From Candidatus Eisenbacteria bacterium (GTDB lineage: Bacteria > Eisenbacteria > RBG-16-71-46 > CAIMUX01 > JAHJDP01): a stretch of 64,000 bases of DNA. The stretch's first letter is position 1. Each line of letters begins with the position of its first letter. Positions 17,318 to 26,295 of this stretch are shown here, piece after piece. Made by a program: the position numbers and the translations under genes. Below the pieces are notes generated by a model, which saw only the letters and a list, made by a program, of their open reading frames with translations, was not told the origin of the DNA and searched no databases. The stretch spans positions 1 through 64,000 of the forward strand of contig JAHJDP010000117.1 in assembly GCA_018831195.1 (NCBI GenBank), written 5' to 3'.

Positions 17318-19738
17318 TCAAGGTCCAAAACGGATCCGCAACGGTTGCCGCTGCTGATACAGGGCGAGACGCGCCTCACTGGATTGGACGAGGGCTGTGA
17401 TACCGGCCGATTGGGCGGCTCGTTGCGCCTGTTCTTCCATCTTCACCGCTGCATCAAACCGGCCGGTTTCGGCGTAAGCGGCGGCCAGTGTGCCCATAAA
17501 GAGAGCGTCTGAGAATCCCGTCCTCTCGCAGAGACTCGTCGCGATCCGCACCGCCTCCTCGCCGTCACGGTAGCGGGGATCCTGATGCGAGGCCAGGATC
17601 AAGGCCAGCTCATTGGCGAGGGGAGGGAAATTCGGGAAACGGCTGACCCCTTCCCGATACTTCATGAGCGCCTCGTCGGTCCTTCCCATCTTTAACAATC
17701 CATTGGCGTATTTGATTAAAACATCAGGCCGGCCCGGCTCCGATCGAAGCGCTTCGGAATAATTGAAAACGGCGTCGGGAATCCGGCCCCGTGAGATCTG
17801 GATATTTCCCAGTTCGATATAGGCATCGGCGTAATCGGGTTGCAGCCGCAGCGCCTCGGAAAATTGATCGGCGGCTTCCTCAAATTTTTGCTGAAGCAGA
17901 TAGGCGTATCCCAGATTGTAATGGGCCTCGGCATAATCCGGCTTGATGGTGAGAAGTCTTTTCAACGTCACGATAACCTCATCAAGCCGCCCGGCTTCGC
18001 CGAGCGATGCGGCGAGATTGAACAGGGCGTCGACATGATGCGGGATATATCGAAGCGCCTCCCTGTATTCAGCGATCGCCTCCTCCAGCTCCCCCGCATC
18101 GGCAAGATGGTTGGCCAGGCCGAGATGAGCCTGGGCCTGTTCAGGATCGATCGTATCGGGCCTCGCGGGATCGGGTCCCGGTGAAAGCTCGATGAAACGA
18201 CGGTAGTGCTCCATCGCCGCCGCCGCGTCGCCCTTTTGGGTGGCGATGTCGCCGAGAATGATATGAAGATTCAGGATGTCCGGATGATCTTTCATTAAGG
18301 CCCGGCAGAGGGAATCGGCTTCAGTGAAAGCGCCCGCTCCCATCAGATGCATCACATTTTGCAAGCCTTGATAAACGACCAGTAGATCCTTCGGATCCGG
18401 CCGGCTGTTATCAAACGTGAAGGACTCATCGATTTCACCGCCCGAAATATATCCCAGAGACTGAAGCCTTTCCCGGGTTTCCGCATCGGGCATCGCGCGG
18501 CTGTCGGCGCTGCCGCCGGTGGGCTGTTCCGCCAGCAAATTTTTGAGCCTGGCGCTCAAACGCCTCGCATGGCGCGGCTCCGCGCTCAGGCGGTTGTCGA
18601 GTTCGGCGCTATCGGTTTTTAAGTTATACAATTCAGCTCTTGGGGCCTGGATATATTTCCAATCCTCCGTGATGACGCCCAGCAGCGGGCTGCAGCCGAA
18701 CTTGGTCGGAATCAGCGATTCGCAGAGAAGATAGCGTGTCGTCTCTCCTTTGGAAACAGCGCCTCCTTCCGCCAGCAGATCGATCCCTTGCATTATTTCG
18801 GGAATCTCGAGTCCGAGTTGTCCCAGAATTGTCGGGGGGATATCGATGAGCGAGGCCGGGCCGTCCAATTCCCGGGGATTTGATGCGTGGGGCGGTTTGA
18901 TCATCAGCGGCACCCTGAGGGTGCTCTGGTAAATGTAATAGCCATGCACCAGCTCCTCGTGCTCGCGCAGGCCTTCACCATGATCAGCTGTGATAATGAT
19001 TAGACTGGAGTCATAAATCTCCAGTTCTTTCAGCTTGTCGAGAACCTCGCCGATGCAATGATCGGTGTAGGCGATTTCTCCATCATAAGGCCGTCCGGGG
19101 TGGGCGGAGGCGTAGGGCTCGGGGGGGAGATAGGAATCATGAGGATCGTAATAGTGCAGAAAGAGAAAGAAGGGCCGGTTATGGGATTTCTGAAGGTAGG
19201 CTTCGGCGAGGCGGGTAACCTCCTGGGCCTTTCGTTCGCTGCCGCTGCTTTTATCCGCCGCCAACGAGGAATTCAACCTGTCGTTGTACAGTGTGAACCC
19301 CTGCTGAATTCCGAATCGTGAATCGAGCACAAAAGAACCGATGATACCAGCGGTGTCGTATCCGTGCTCACGAAGGATTTCAGCCAGAGTCGTCGCTGAG
19401 TCGTGAAGGCGGTAGGAAAGATTGTCGTGAACGCCGTGGACCAAGGGGTAGATCCCCGTCATCATCGAACAGTGGGAGGGCAGCGTCATGGGAACCGCCG
19501 AGACGGTGTTTTTGAAACGGATGCCGTCGCGGGCGAAGGCATCGATGCGAGGCGTTGTGTTGTGCGGATACCCATAGCAACTGAGATGATCCGGCCTGCA
19601 GGTGTCTATGCTGATAAGAATGACCGATGGAGCCGGCTTTTGCGGCGCTTTGGAGCAGGAGGGCAGGGCCATCGACAGAATGATCGCGGCGGCGATGATT
19701 AGAAGGGATGAGAAACGGCTCTGACGGGTTATCAGCAT
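17318..19738 (-). CDS. Sulfatase-fold lipoprotein with C-terminal TPR repeats
   Basis: Lipobox LPSC28 follows the signal helix. The alkaline-phosphatase/sulfatase domain spans about 38-400: SVILISIDTCRPDHLSCYG gives the metal-binding Asp, IITADHGEG gives the C-terminal metal ligands, and YDPHDSYLPP is also present. The nucleophile region reads PMTLPSHCSMMTG. The position that is Cys or Ser in true sulfatases (C/S-x-P-x-R) is Thr and the Arg is His, so formylglycine formation is not expected. Thr may act directly, as in phosphoglycerol transferases. Residues about 450-800 contain at least six TPR units (for example YAEAHYNLGYAYLLQQKFEEA). GGAGG precedes ATG 19738. Substrate unknown; a membrane or polymer headgroup is plausible. 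Confidence 0.9.
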   Translation of the reverse strand: MLITRQSRFSSLLIIAAAIILSMALPSCSKAPQKPAPSVILISIDTCRPDHLSCYGYPHNTTPRIDAFARDGIRFKNTVSAVPMTLPSHCSMMTGIYPLVHGVHDNLSYRLHDSATTLAEILREHGYDTAGIIGSFVLDSRFGIQQGFTLYNDRLNSSLAADKSSGSERKAQEVTRLAEAYLQKSHNRPFFLFLHYYDPHDSYLPPEPYASAHPGRPYDGEIAYTDHCIGEVLDKLKELEIYDSSLIIITADHGEGLREHEELVHGYYIYQSTLRVPLMIKPPHASNPRELDGPASLIDIPPTILGQLGLEIPEIMQGIDLLAEGGAVSKGETTRYLLCESLIPTKFGCSPLLGVITEDWKYIQAPRAELYNLKTDSAELDNRLSAEPRHARRLSARLKNLLAEQPTGGSADSRAMPDAETRERLQSLGYISGGEIDESFTFDNSRPDPKDLLVVYQGLQNVMHLMGAGAFTEADSLCRALMKDHPDILNLHIILGDIATQKGDAAAAMEHYRRFIELSPGPDPARPDTIDPEQAQAHLGLANHLADAGELEEAIAEYREALRYIPHHVDALFNLAASLGEAGRLDEVIVTLKRLLTIKPDYAEAHYNLGYAYLLQQKFEEAADQFSEALRLQPDYADAYIELGNIQISRGRIPDAVFNYSEALRSEPGRPDVLIKYANGLLKMGRTDEALMKYREGVSRFPNFPPLANELALILASHQDPRYRDGEEAVRIATSLCERTGFSDALFMGTLAAAYAETGRFDAAVKMEEQAQRAAQSAGITALVQSSEARLALYQQRQPLRIRFGP

Positions 19739-19864
19739 CTTTGGACCTCCGGATTATCTTACGGCCTCCCATCCGGTATATCAAGGGGCTCCGGAGCCCC
19801 CGGTTGCGGCATGACGCCTCGCTTCATTCTTGCCTGCCGATCCCGGGGTCGATACGATGCTCCC

Positions 19865-20620
19865 ATGAGTGAGTATGGCGGTTATACCTACGGGAGCTCT
19901 TTTCCCTTGAAACGCTGGCTTCACCGGCGGCGGTTTGAAGAAGCGATTCATATTCTTTCCCTCTCATCCGATGACACCCTTCTTGATTATGGCTGCGGCG
20001 ATGGTTTCCTGCTGAAGCAGATCATGGATCGGGATCTGCTCCCCGGCCGGCAACTTGTCGGATATGAACCCGCCGAGGTGATGTATCAGCAGTGCAAAGC
20101 GCAGTTGGCCGGAACTGATGCAAAAATCGTCTCAACCCTGAGCTCCATATCAAACCAGATCTTTTCGCGCGTCTGCTGTTTGGAAACCTGTGAACATTTG
20201 TCCGATACGGTGTTGGCGGATGTGTTGAATGATGTGGCGGGCTCCGTCAAAACCGATGGCATGGCCGTCATCTCCGTACCGGTTGAAATCGGCATCCCCG
20301 CCTTGCTGAAAAACACCTTTCGGTATTTTAAGAATCCAAAGGGGAGGGGGTTGACTCTCAAGAAATTCATCCAGGCTTTTCTCGGTCTGAAGATCGACAG
20401 AGGGGAGGCGGGGGAATTATCGGATCTCCCTTACTATTATTCACATATTGGATTCGACTACCGGGTCTTCAAGCAAAAGCTGGAGCAATACCTTGTCATT
20501 GATGCCGTCACCTATTCACCCTTGCACATTTTGGGACCGTTTCTCGGGATGACCGTTTATTATACATGCACCCGGCGGCCAACCGGATCTCATGACCGGT
20601 TACAGGAACAGAGGAGTTGA
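19865..20620 (+). CDS. Class I SAM-dependent methyltransferase
   Basis: About 251 residues from ATG 19865. Motif I is DTLLDYGCGDGFLLKQI, the acidic ribose contact follows in LVGYEPAEVMYQ, and motif IV-like ICCLETCEHLSD (sequence VCCLETCEHLSD) and post-motif GMAVISVPVEIG are present. This places it with the Methyltransf_11/23 group acting on small molecules, lipids or sugars. The C-terminal part (YYSHIGFDYRVFKQKL) is typical of lipid or glycan-linked methyltransferases. It is followed with essentially no gap by the acetyltransferase gene (TGAAATG junction), forming an operon with the two further genes downstream. The substrate cannot be told. Confidence 0.85.
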   Translation: MSEYGGYTYGSSFPLKRWLHRRRFEEAIHILSLSSDDTLLDYGCGDGFLLKQIMDRDLLPGRQLVGYEPAEVMYQQCKAQLAGTDAKIVSTLSSISNQIFSRVCCLETCEHLSDTVLADVLNDVAGSVKTDGMAVISVPVEIGIPALLKNTFRYFKNPKGRGLTLKKFIQAFLGLKIDRGEAGELSDLPYYYSHIGFDYRVFKQKLEQYLVIDAVTYSPLHILGPFLGMTVYYTCTRRPTGSHDRLQEQRS

Positions 20621-20621
20621 A

Positions 20622-21800
20622 ATGAACGAGCGGCTCGAATACATGCGGCTTGAAGATGAAAAAGACGTGCGGGCGCTTCAAGATATCACCAGTAAAGCCT
20701 TTCATTTCACGCCGCCCCATTGGGAGATCTACTTCAACCGGATTGGCACGGCGAATTTCCGGATTGTCCGCCGCCAGGGGCGCGTTATCGGGGGTTTGGC
20801 TGTTTATCCGATCGGCCAGTACTTCGGCGGCCGCCGGCTTCCAATGGCCGGTGTCGCGGCGGTTCAAATTTCCCCCGAGCAGCGGGGGTATGGAGCGGCC
20901 GGATTCCTGATGAAGTCCCTGTTGGAGGAGTTGCATGACGAGGGTGTGCCGCTCAGCACGCTCTATGCTTCCACCCAGGCCTTTTACCGAAAGGCCGGGT
21001 ATGAACAGGCCGGCAACCGGATTCAGTACGAATGTCCTCTTGTCTATCCCAAGAACGGGAGGAGTGATCTTCCCATCCACCCGGTCGACCCATCTCATCA
21101 CGCACCTTTTCAATCCATCGCGACGAAACGCGCCGGGCTTTCCAATGGCCAGCTCGACCGAAACGAGACAATGTGGGAGAAAATCGCCACCCAGAAGGAT
21201 CAGATCGTTTATGCCTATCTGATCGGCGAGGAATCCCATCCAGAAGGATATATTTTCTTCCATCAAGAGAAATCCACGGGCTTGGGATACTCTCTTCATA
21301 TTCATGATATGGCCGCCCTCACTCCGGCCGCCGGCCGTGCGCTCTTGGATTTCCTGATGGGGCATGGGCCGATCGGCCGAAGCGCCGTATGGGCCGGGCC
21401 GGCGATTGAACCCCTTCTTTGTATAACCGCCGAACAGAATTTCCAGGTCAAGCGATCGATGCGTTGGCTGACTCGTCTTGTCGACCTGAGACGGGCGTTG
21501 ACGCTCCGGGGATATCCGGACGGCGTCGAGGGGGAGATCCATTTCATGATTGATGACGACCTCTTGCCGGCGAACTGCGGACGCTTTGTTCTCAGCGTGG
21601 GGGGTGGAAAGGGGGCGATCCGCGAGGGGGGGCGTGGAGATCTCCGTGCGAGGTGTGGAGGCATCGTTCCGCTCTATACCTCTCTTTTTACGCCCGATCA
21701 GCTCCAGGCGCTGGGTTTCCTCCAGGCCGGCGGAGGCGTCCTCGAACTCGCCACAAAAATCTTCTCCGGTCCCGAGCCCTGGATGCCGGATATGTACTAG
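20622..21800 (+). CDS. Eis-like GNAT acetyltransferase
   Basis: About 392 residues from ATG 20622, with GAGGAG just upstream. The N-terminal GNAT domain contains the acetyl-CoA loop region AAVQISPEQRGYGAAGFLMKS (Q/R-x-x-G-x-G/A as RGYGAA) and TLYASTQAFYRKAGYE. A second GNAT-like domain and a C-terminal SCP-like region follow, an order and size matching the Eis (enhanced intracellular survival) family. Members acetylate amines, including aminoglycosides and polyamines. Here the genomic partner, a spermidine-synthase-like fusion downstream, makes a polyamine or related amine substrate worth testing. Drug resistance cannot be inferred from sequence alone. Confidence 0.85.
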   Translation: MNERLEYMRLEDEKDVRALQDITSKAFHFTPPHWEIYFNRIGTANFRIVRRQGRVIGGLAVYPIGQYFGGRRLPMAGVAAVQISPEQRGYGAAGFLMKSLLEELHDEGVPLSTLYASTQAFYRKAGYEQAGNRIQYECPLVYPKNGRSDLPIHPVDPSHHAPFQSIATKRAGLSNGQLDRNETMWEKIATQKDQIVYAYLIGEESHPEGYIFFHQEKSTGLGYSLHIHDMAALTPAAGRALLDFLMGHGPIGRSAVWAGPAIEPLLCITAEQNFQVKRSMRWLTRLVDLRRALTLRGYPDGVEGEIHFMIDDDLLPANCGRFVLSVGGGKGAIREGGRGDLRARCGGIVPLYTSLFTPDQLQALGFLQAGGGVLELATKIFSGPEPWMPDMY

Positions 21801-21805
21801 GTGGA

Positions 21806-24397
21806 ATGATGGGCCGACCTCCTTTCCATCGGCGGGACCCTTCCGCTGGCATCACCGTCCTCCTGGCCGGTCTCTTTTTTCTCTCCGGTTTTGCCGGATT
21901 GGGATATGAAATTATCTGGACGCGGATTTTCGCCATCGGCTTGGGTGCGGAGATTCTTGCGATGCTTGCCGTGCTCGCCGCGTTTTTTGCGGGCTTCGGT
22001 CTCGGCGCCTGGGCTCTCGACGGAAAGATCAGTCGCAGCCGGGTCCCGGGCCGCTGGTACGCCGCGGCCGAGGCGGTGATCGGCGCCTGGGCACTTGTTC
22101 TTCTCATTGTGATACCCGCAGTGAATCGGATGATGCCGGCCCTTCTCGGTTTGAATCCCAGGCCGGTTGAACATTTAGCTCTCGCCTTCTGCGCCACCTT
22201 TATCTGTCTGCTCCCGGCCACCTTTGCGATGGGGGCGACGCTGCCCGCCATGGATCGCCTTTTCTCGCGGATCCGCGCCCATGGCCGGTCGATCGGCGGT
22301 CTCTACGCGATCAATACGCTCGGCGCCGTCGCCGGTGTCCTGGGCGCAACCTTTATCCTGCTCCCCCGCATCGGATTCCGCCTGAGCTTTATCTTTCTCG
22401 CCTCCATCAATTTACTCTGCGCGGCCGCCATCTTTCGGATCTCCGGCGCGGACGAACAATCCCGGCCCGAGATCGATGAACCCATGGCGGAGAGGCCAAA
22501 CCCGTTCCGCCTGAAACTCATGCTCTTCGGCACCGGTCTCCTCGGCATCGGTTACGAGGTCTTGGGTGTCCGTGTTCTTTCCCAAGTTCTCGAGAACACG
22601 ATCTATAGTTTTGCTTCAACTCTGGCGGTCTATCTCATCGGCACCGCCGCCGGAGGGGCCCTTTATCAAAAATGGGCCGCCAAAGCCGGGGGAAAGTCCT
22701 TTCTCTCCATTCTCTTCCCAGCCCTATCCTCCAGCTGTCTTCTCGGTCTGATCGCACTTTCAGAGTCCGGCGCGCTTTATCAATCGATTCATGCGGCGCT
22801 GGGCGGCGGCATGGCGGCGGCCATCGGAGCGGAGATGGCGACGGCTGGTCTGGTCTTTCTGCTACCGACGCTTCTCATGGGCGCCGTCTTCAGCCATCTG
22901 GCGCAATCGGCCCGAACCCGTGTGGGGGGTGTGGGGCGCGCGCTGGCGATCAATACACTGGGAGCGGCGCTGGCGCCCTTCCTTTTTGGATGGATCCTGC
23001 TGCCGAGGACCGGCGCCGGCGCCGCCCTTATGATCGTGGGAACGGCCTATCTGCTGCTGCTGCCCGTGTACCGTTCGCGGGCGGCGCTTCTCGGCCTCAT
23101 CCCGCTCCTGCTGCTGCCGCTTCTTCCCCATTCCTTTCATTTGATCCAACCCCCGCCGGGCGGCCGCCTGGTGGCGCTTAAAGAAGGGGTGATGGCTGCT
23201 GTTTCCGTCGTGCAGGATGCGGACGGCGGGCTTTTGTTAAAGGTGAACAACCGCTTCCGCATGGGGGGAACACCGAGCGCCTTCGGTGAACGGCGGATGG
23301 GGCGGATTCCCTTGCTGCTGCATCCGCATTCGAAGCGGGCCCTCTTTCTGGGCTTGGGCACGGCGATCACTTTCGGCGCGGCGGGCGATCATCCGGGAGT
23401 CATGGCGGATGGTGTGGAGCTGATTCCGGAGATTATCGATCTCCTGCCGTATTTCCGCGACGTCAATGGCGACCCTCAATCGCGGCCCCAGCTGCATCTC
23501 GCCGTGGCCGACGCCCGCCGCTACATCCAAGCCGTCAAGGAACCCTATGATGTCATTGTGGCGGATCTCTTTCATCCGGCGCGGGATGGAGCCGGGTCGC
23601 TTTATACATTGGAGCATTTCCAGATGATCCGGGATGATCTGAAACCTGAGGGGTTATTCTGTCAATGGCTCCCGCTTTATCAGATGGATTTGGATCTCCT
23701 GCGGACGATTATACAGACATTTCAACAGGTTTTTCCCGAACCTTGGGCTTTTCTGGCGCATTACAACGCCTTGACGCCCGCCCTGGGCCTGGTCGGCCGT
23801 GTCGAATCCCACCGTTACCCGCCCGACATCCTCCATGCGGCCTACTCCAGCCCGGGGTTCGCTGAAGTATGCCGGCGGGAAGGGATCTCCGGCGCATTGG
23901 ATCTCTTTGGATGTCTCATTGCCGATCCGGATGATCTCATTGATCTCGCCGCCGGCGCTCCGCTTAACACCGATAATCTGCCGTTGGTCACTTTCACCGC
24001 GCCCCGCTTTGTGTATCGGAGCGGGAATATTTCTTATACATTGCTCGAAACTCTGCTTGAACGGTGCCAGGTCGATCCCGGACCTTTGTTCCAACCGGCC
24101 GCGGCGGAGGGGGATCCTTCTTTTCTGGACCGGCTCGGCCTCTTTCTGGAAGCCCGCGATATCTATCTTCGCGGCGACATGCGCCGCATTGACGGCGATG
24201 AGGATGGAGCGATCGAGTTATATGTCAGAAGCGCCGGCGTGACGCCTGACTTTAGAACCGGGTATGACATTGCCCTCTTGATGGCCCGAAGAAGGGCCGG
24301 CGCGAATCCGGGGGAAGCGCGGGCGATCCTGGAAGATCTTATAAGAAGCCGTCCCTCCAGACCCGAGGCGCGCCGGTTGCTGCAGGAATCGCCTTAA
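21806..24397 (+). CDS. Membrane-fused spermidine-synthase-like protein
   Basis: About 863 residues. Two blocks of membrane helices (about residues 15-210 and 230-440) carry repeated signatures GLGYEIIWTRIFA and GIGYEVLGVRVLSQV, typical of the MFS-like transmembrane half of 'fused MFS/spermidine synthase' proteins. The cytosolic half follows: LKVNNRFRMGG, ALFLGLGTAITFGAA (SAM-pocket region), VADARRYIQAVKEPYDVIVADLF (motif with the catalytic-type Asp), then YTLEHFQMIRDDLKPEGLF. A helical tail ends the protein. It starts at ATG 21806 or 21809, 5-8 bp after the previous stop. The membrane half is of unknown function; aminopropyl transfer is not proven for this subfamily. Confidence 0.88.
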   Translation: MMGRPPFHRRDPSAGITVLLAGLFFLSGFAGLGYEIIWTRIFAIGLGAEILAMLAVLAAFFAGFGLGAWALDGKISRSRVPGRWYAAAEAVIGAWALVLLIVIPAVNRMMPALLGLNPRPVEHLALAFCATFICLLPATFAMGATLPAMDRLFSRIRAHGRSIGGLYAINTLGAVAGVLGATFILLPRIGFRLSFIFLASINLLCAAAIFRISGADEQSRPEIDEPMAERPNPFRLKLMLFGTGLLGIGYEVLGVRVLSQVLENTIYSFASTLAVYLIGTAAGGALYQKWAAKAGGKSFLSILFPALSSSCLLGLIALSESGALYQSIHAALGGGMAAAIGAEMATAGLVFLLPTLLMGAVFSHLAQSARTRVGGVGRALAINTLGAALAPFLFGWILLPRTGAGAALMIVGTAYLLLLPVYRSRAALLGLIPLLLLPLLPHSFHLIQPPPGGRLVALKEGVMAAVSVVQDADGGLLLKVNNRFRMGGTPSAFGERRMGRIPLLLHPHSKRALFLGLGTAITFGAAGDHPGVMADGVELIPEIIDLLPYFRDVNGDPQSRPQLHLAVADARRYIQAVKEPYDVIVADLFHPARDGAGSLYTLEHFQMIRDDLKPEGLFCQWLPLYQMDLDLLRTIIQTFQQVFPEPWAFLAHYNALTPALGLVGRVESHRYPPDILHAAYSSPGFAEVCRREGISGALDLFGCLIADPDDLIDLAAGAPLNTDNLPLVTFTAPRFVYRSGNISYTLLETLLERCQVDPGPLFQPAAAEGDPSFLDRLGLFLEARDIYLRGDMRRIDGDEDGAIELYVRSAGVTPDFRTGYDIALLMARRRAGANPGEARAILEDLIRSRPSRPEARRLLQESP

Positions 24398-24415
24398 AAC
24401 GAAAGGAGGTCCGCC

Positions 24416-25399
24416 ATGCGAGCCATGGTTCTGGAATCACCGTGCAAGCCTTTGATTATGAAAGAGATTTCGGATCCTGTTCCGGAAACCGGACAGGTCC
24501 TTGTGAAGGTTCATGCCTGCGGCATTTGCCGGACCGATCTGCATATCGTCGACGGCGAGCTTCCCGACCTCGGCCGGCCGGTCATTCCCGGTCATCAGGT
24601 TGTGGGCCGTGTCGTCGGCGTCGGCTCCGGCGTTAACGATCTTTCCGAGGGAGACCGGGTCGGATTGCCTTGGTTGGGATGGACCTGCGGCCGCTGCGAT
24701 GATTGTTCAAACGGCCGGGAGAATCTCTGCGACCAGGCCAAGTTTCATGGTTATCAATTAAACGGCGGTTTCGCGGAAAAGGTGTGCGCCGATGCCCGTT
24801 ACGCCTTTCCGATTCCCGATGGATATCCGGATCTACAGGCGGCCCCACTGCTCTGCGGCGGACTCATCGGCTACCGGGCCTACCGCATGGCCGGCGAAGG
24901 CAAGCGGCTCGGCTTTTACGGTTTCGGATCGGCCGCCCATATCCTGATTCAGCTGGCCCGCTACGAGGGGCGGGAGGTTTATGCTTTCACCCGTTCGGGT
25001 GATGAAGAAAGGCAAAACTTTGCCCGGCGGCTCGGGGCCGTCTGGGCCGGTTCGTCGGATGACATTCCGCCCGAGCGCCTCGATGCGGCCATCCTTTTTG
25101 CGCCGGTGGGCGCTCTCGTCCCGCGTTCGTTGGAACATGTCCGGAAGGGGGGACGGGTTGTCTCCGCCGGCATCTATATGAGTGATATACCCTCGTTCCC
25201 GTATAAGATCCTGTGGGGAGAACGATCGGTCCATTCGGTCGCCAATCTCACCCGCCAAGACGGCGTCGAATTTTTGAAGCTGGCGCCGCGTGTGCCGGTA
25301 CAAACCGAGGTTTCAACGTATCCCTTGGAGGAGGCGAACCGGGCTTTGGATGATCTGCGGCACGGGCGTTTCAACGGTTCCGCCGTGCTGGTGCTTTAG
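24416..25399 (+). CDS. Zinc-dependent alcohol dehydrogenase family protein
   Basis: A 327-residue medium-chain dehydrogenase that oxidises alcohols with NAD(P). Catalytic zinc ligands are Cys38 (CGICRTDLH) and His60 (PGHQ, with Gln replacing the usual Glu). The structural zinc is held by Cys91, 94, 97 and 105 (CGRCDDCSNGRENLC). The nucleotide-binding turn is GFYGFGSAAH, the variant seen in the AdhA/'zinc-dependent ADH YugJ-unrelated' clade, in place of GxGxxG. AAAGGAGGT stands 8 bp before ATG 24416. It is last in the four-gene run, 18 bp after the membrane-spermidine-synthase gene. Confidence 0.93.
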   Translation: MRAMVLESPCKPLIMKEISDPVPETGQVLVKVHACGICRTDLHIVDGELPDLGRPVIPGHQVVGRVVGVGSGVNDLSEGDRVGLPWLGWTCGRCDDCSNGRENLCDQAKFHGYQLNGGFAEKVCADARYAFPIPDGYPDLQAAPLLCGGLIGYRAYRMAGEGKRLGFYGFGSAAHILIQLARYEGREVYAFTRSGDEERQNFARRLGAVWAGSSDDIPPERLDAAILFAPVGALVPRSLEHVRKGGRVVSAGIYMSDIPSFPYKILWGERSVHSVANLTRQDGVEFLKLAPRVPVQTEVSTYPLEEANRALDDLRHGRFNGSAVLVL

Positions 25400-25400
25400 C

Positions 25401-25426
25401 CGGCGGGATTCCGAACCTGCCCGCCG
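25401..25426. terminator. G+C-rich hairpin between convergent genes
   Basis: CGGCGGG and CCCGCCG form a perfect 7-bp stem with a 12-base loop directly after the dehydrogenase stop codon. There is no T-run, so intrinsic termination is uncertain. Confidence 0.4.
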
Positions 25427-25439
25427 CCGCGTAATCAGG

Positions 25440-26258
25440 CTAGGGCGTTCCGGCTCCCTCCGGAAGATTTGTATAATCCAGCTCGGAACCCAGCATGCTG
25501 TGGGGGATCATAAAGATCGCAAAGACCACCAATCCGGCGAAGATAATCCAGGCTCTGTTTCTTTGGCCGCCGCGATTGCGGAACCAGGCCCAGATCCAGA
25601 CGATAACGGCGATCAGCATCTTGTTGTCGGTGAGATCATGCCCCCGCGGAAATCCCGTCCAGAAAGCGCCGAACGCGTACTTTTGCATGATGGGGCCCAT
25701 GATCATTCCGCCGATCAGGAGAAGACCCAATGTAAGGCCGAGCGTACTGGAGGGATTTCCCTTCGGCCGGATCGCCTCTATCGTCGTCCGGTTGGCGAAG
25801 AGCATGGCGAGGAAAATCAGAAAAACATGCGGCCAGAGGACGACTCCAGGCACAGCCCCCTTGTAGCGTATCGTGACGGGAGTTTCGCCGCTCAAGGAGA
25901 TGGGTTCATCCCCTTTCTCGAGATAGACGAAGTAGATCATTTTTCCGGCGGACGGCTGGCGGGGGAGAGTGGTGGTCAATCGCCCTTCCCGCCGGATCAT
26001 CTGAAGTGTTATCCAATCGTCATGAGAGCGGAGTCTTTTGTATTTAACGAGTCCGGTAATCGACGGATCGGAGACATCGATTGCGACCAGCGCATCCTTT
26101 CCGACGACTTCGGTGCGCAATAACTTGAATTTTATATCTGTGTTCCCGACCGTTGTTTCCCCCCGGAGGGGGGTGGTGGGACCGGTCACGCGCTGGTAAA
26201 CAGCCGACGCCGCGGTGATGAAAAATGCGAGGACCCAAATCAAAATTCTAGCTAACAT
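25440..26258 (-). CDS. Membrane protein of the SPFH/permease operon, unknown function
   Basis: 272 residues: an N-terminal helix (about 3-22), a soluble beta-rich domain outside the cytoplasm (about 28-135, PTTPLRGETTVGNTDIKFKLL onward), then four to five helices (about 140-160, 172-192, 208-226 and 238-258). No family is recognised. It is the last gene of the permease-SPFH/hflC/hflK operon, 37 bp after hflK. That position and its membrane topology suggest a fourth component of the same complex. The ribosome-binding site is weak. Confidence 0.8.
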   Translation of the reverse strand: MLARILIWVLAFFITAASAVYQRVTGPTTPLRGETTVGNTDIKFKLLRTEVVGKDALVAIDVSDPSITGLVKYKRLRSHDDWITLQMIRREGRLTTTLPRQPSAGKMIYFVYLEKGDEPISLSGETPVTIRYKGAVPGVVLWPHVFLIFLAMLFANRTTIEAIRPKGNPSSTLGLTLGLLLIGGMIMGPIMQKYAFGAFWTGFPRGHDLTDNKMLIAVIVWIWAWFRNRGGQRNRAWIIFAGLVVFAIFMIPHSMLGSELDYTNLPEGAGTP

Positions 26259-26295
26259 TCAAGCATACCAATTTTTCTTTTATACTCCTCAGTAA

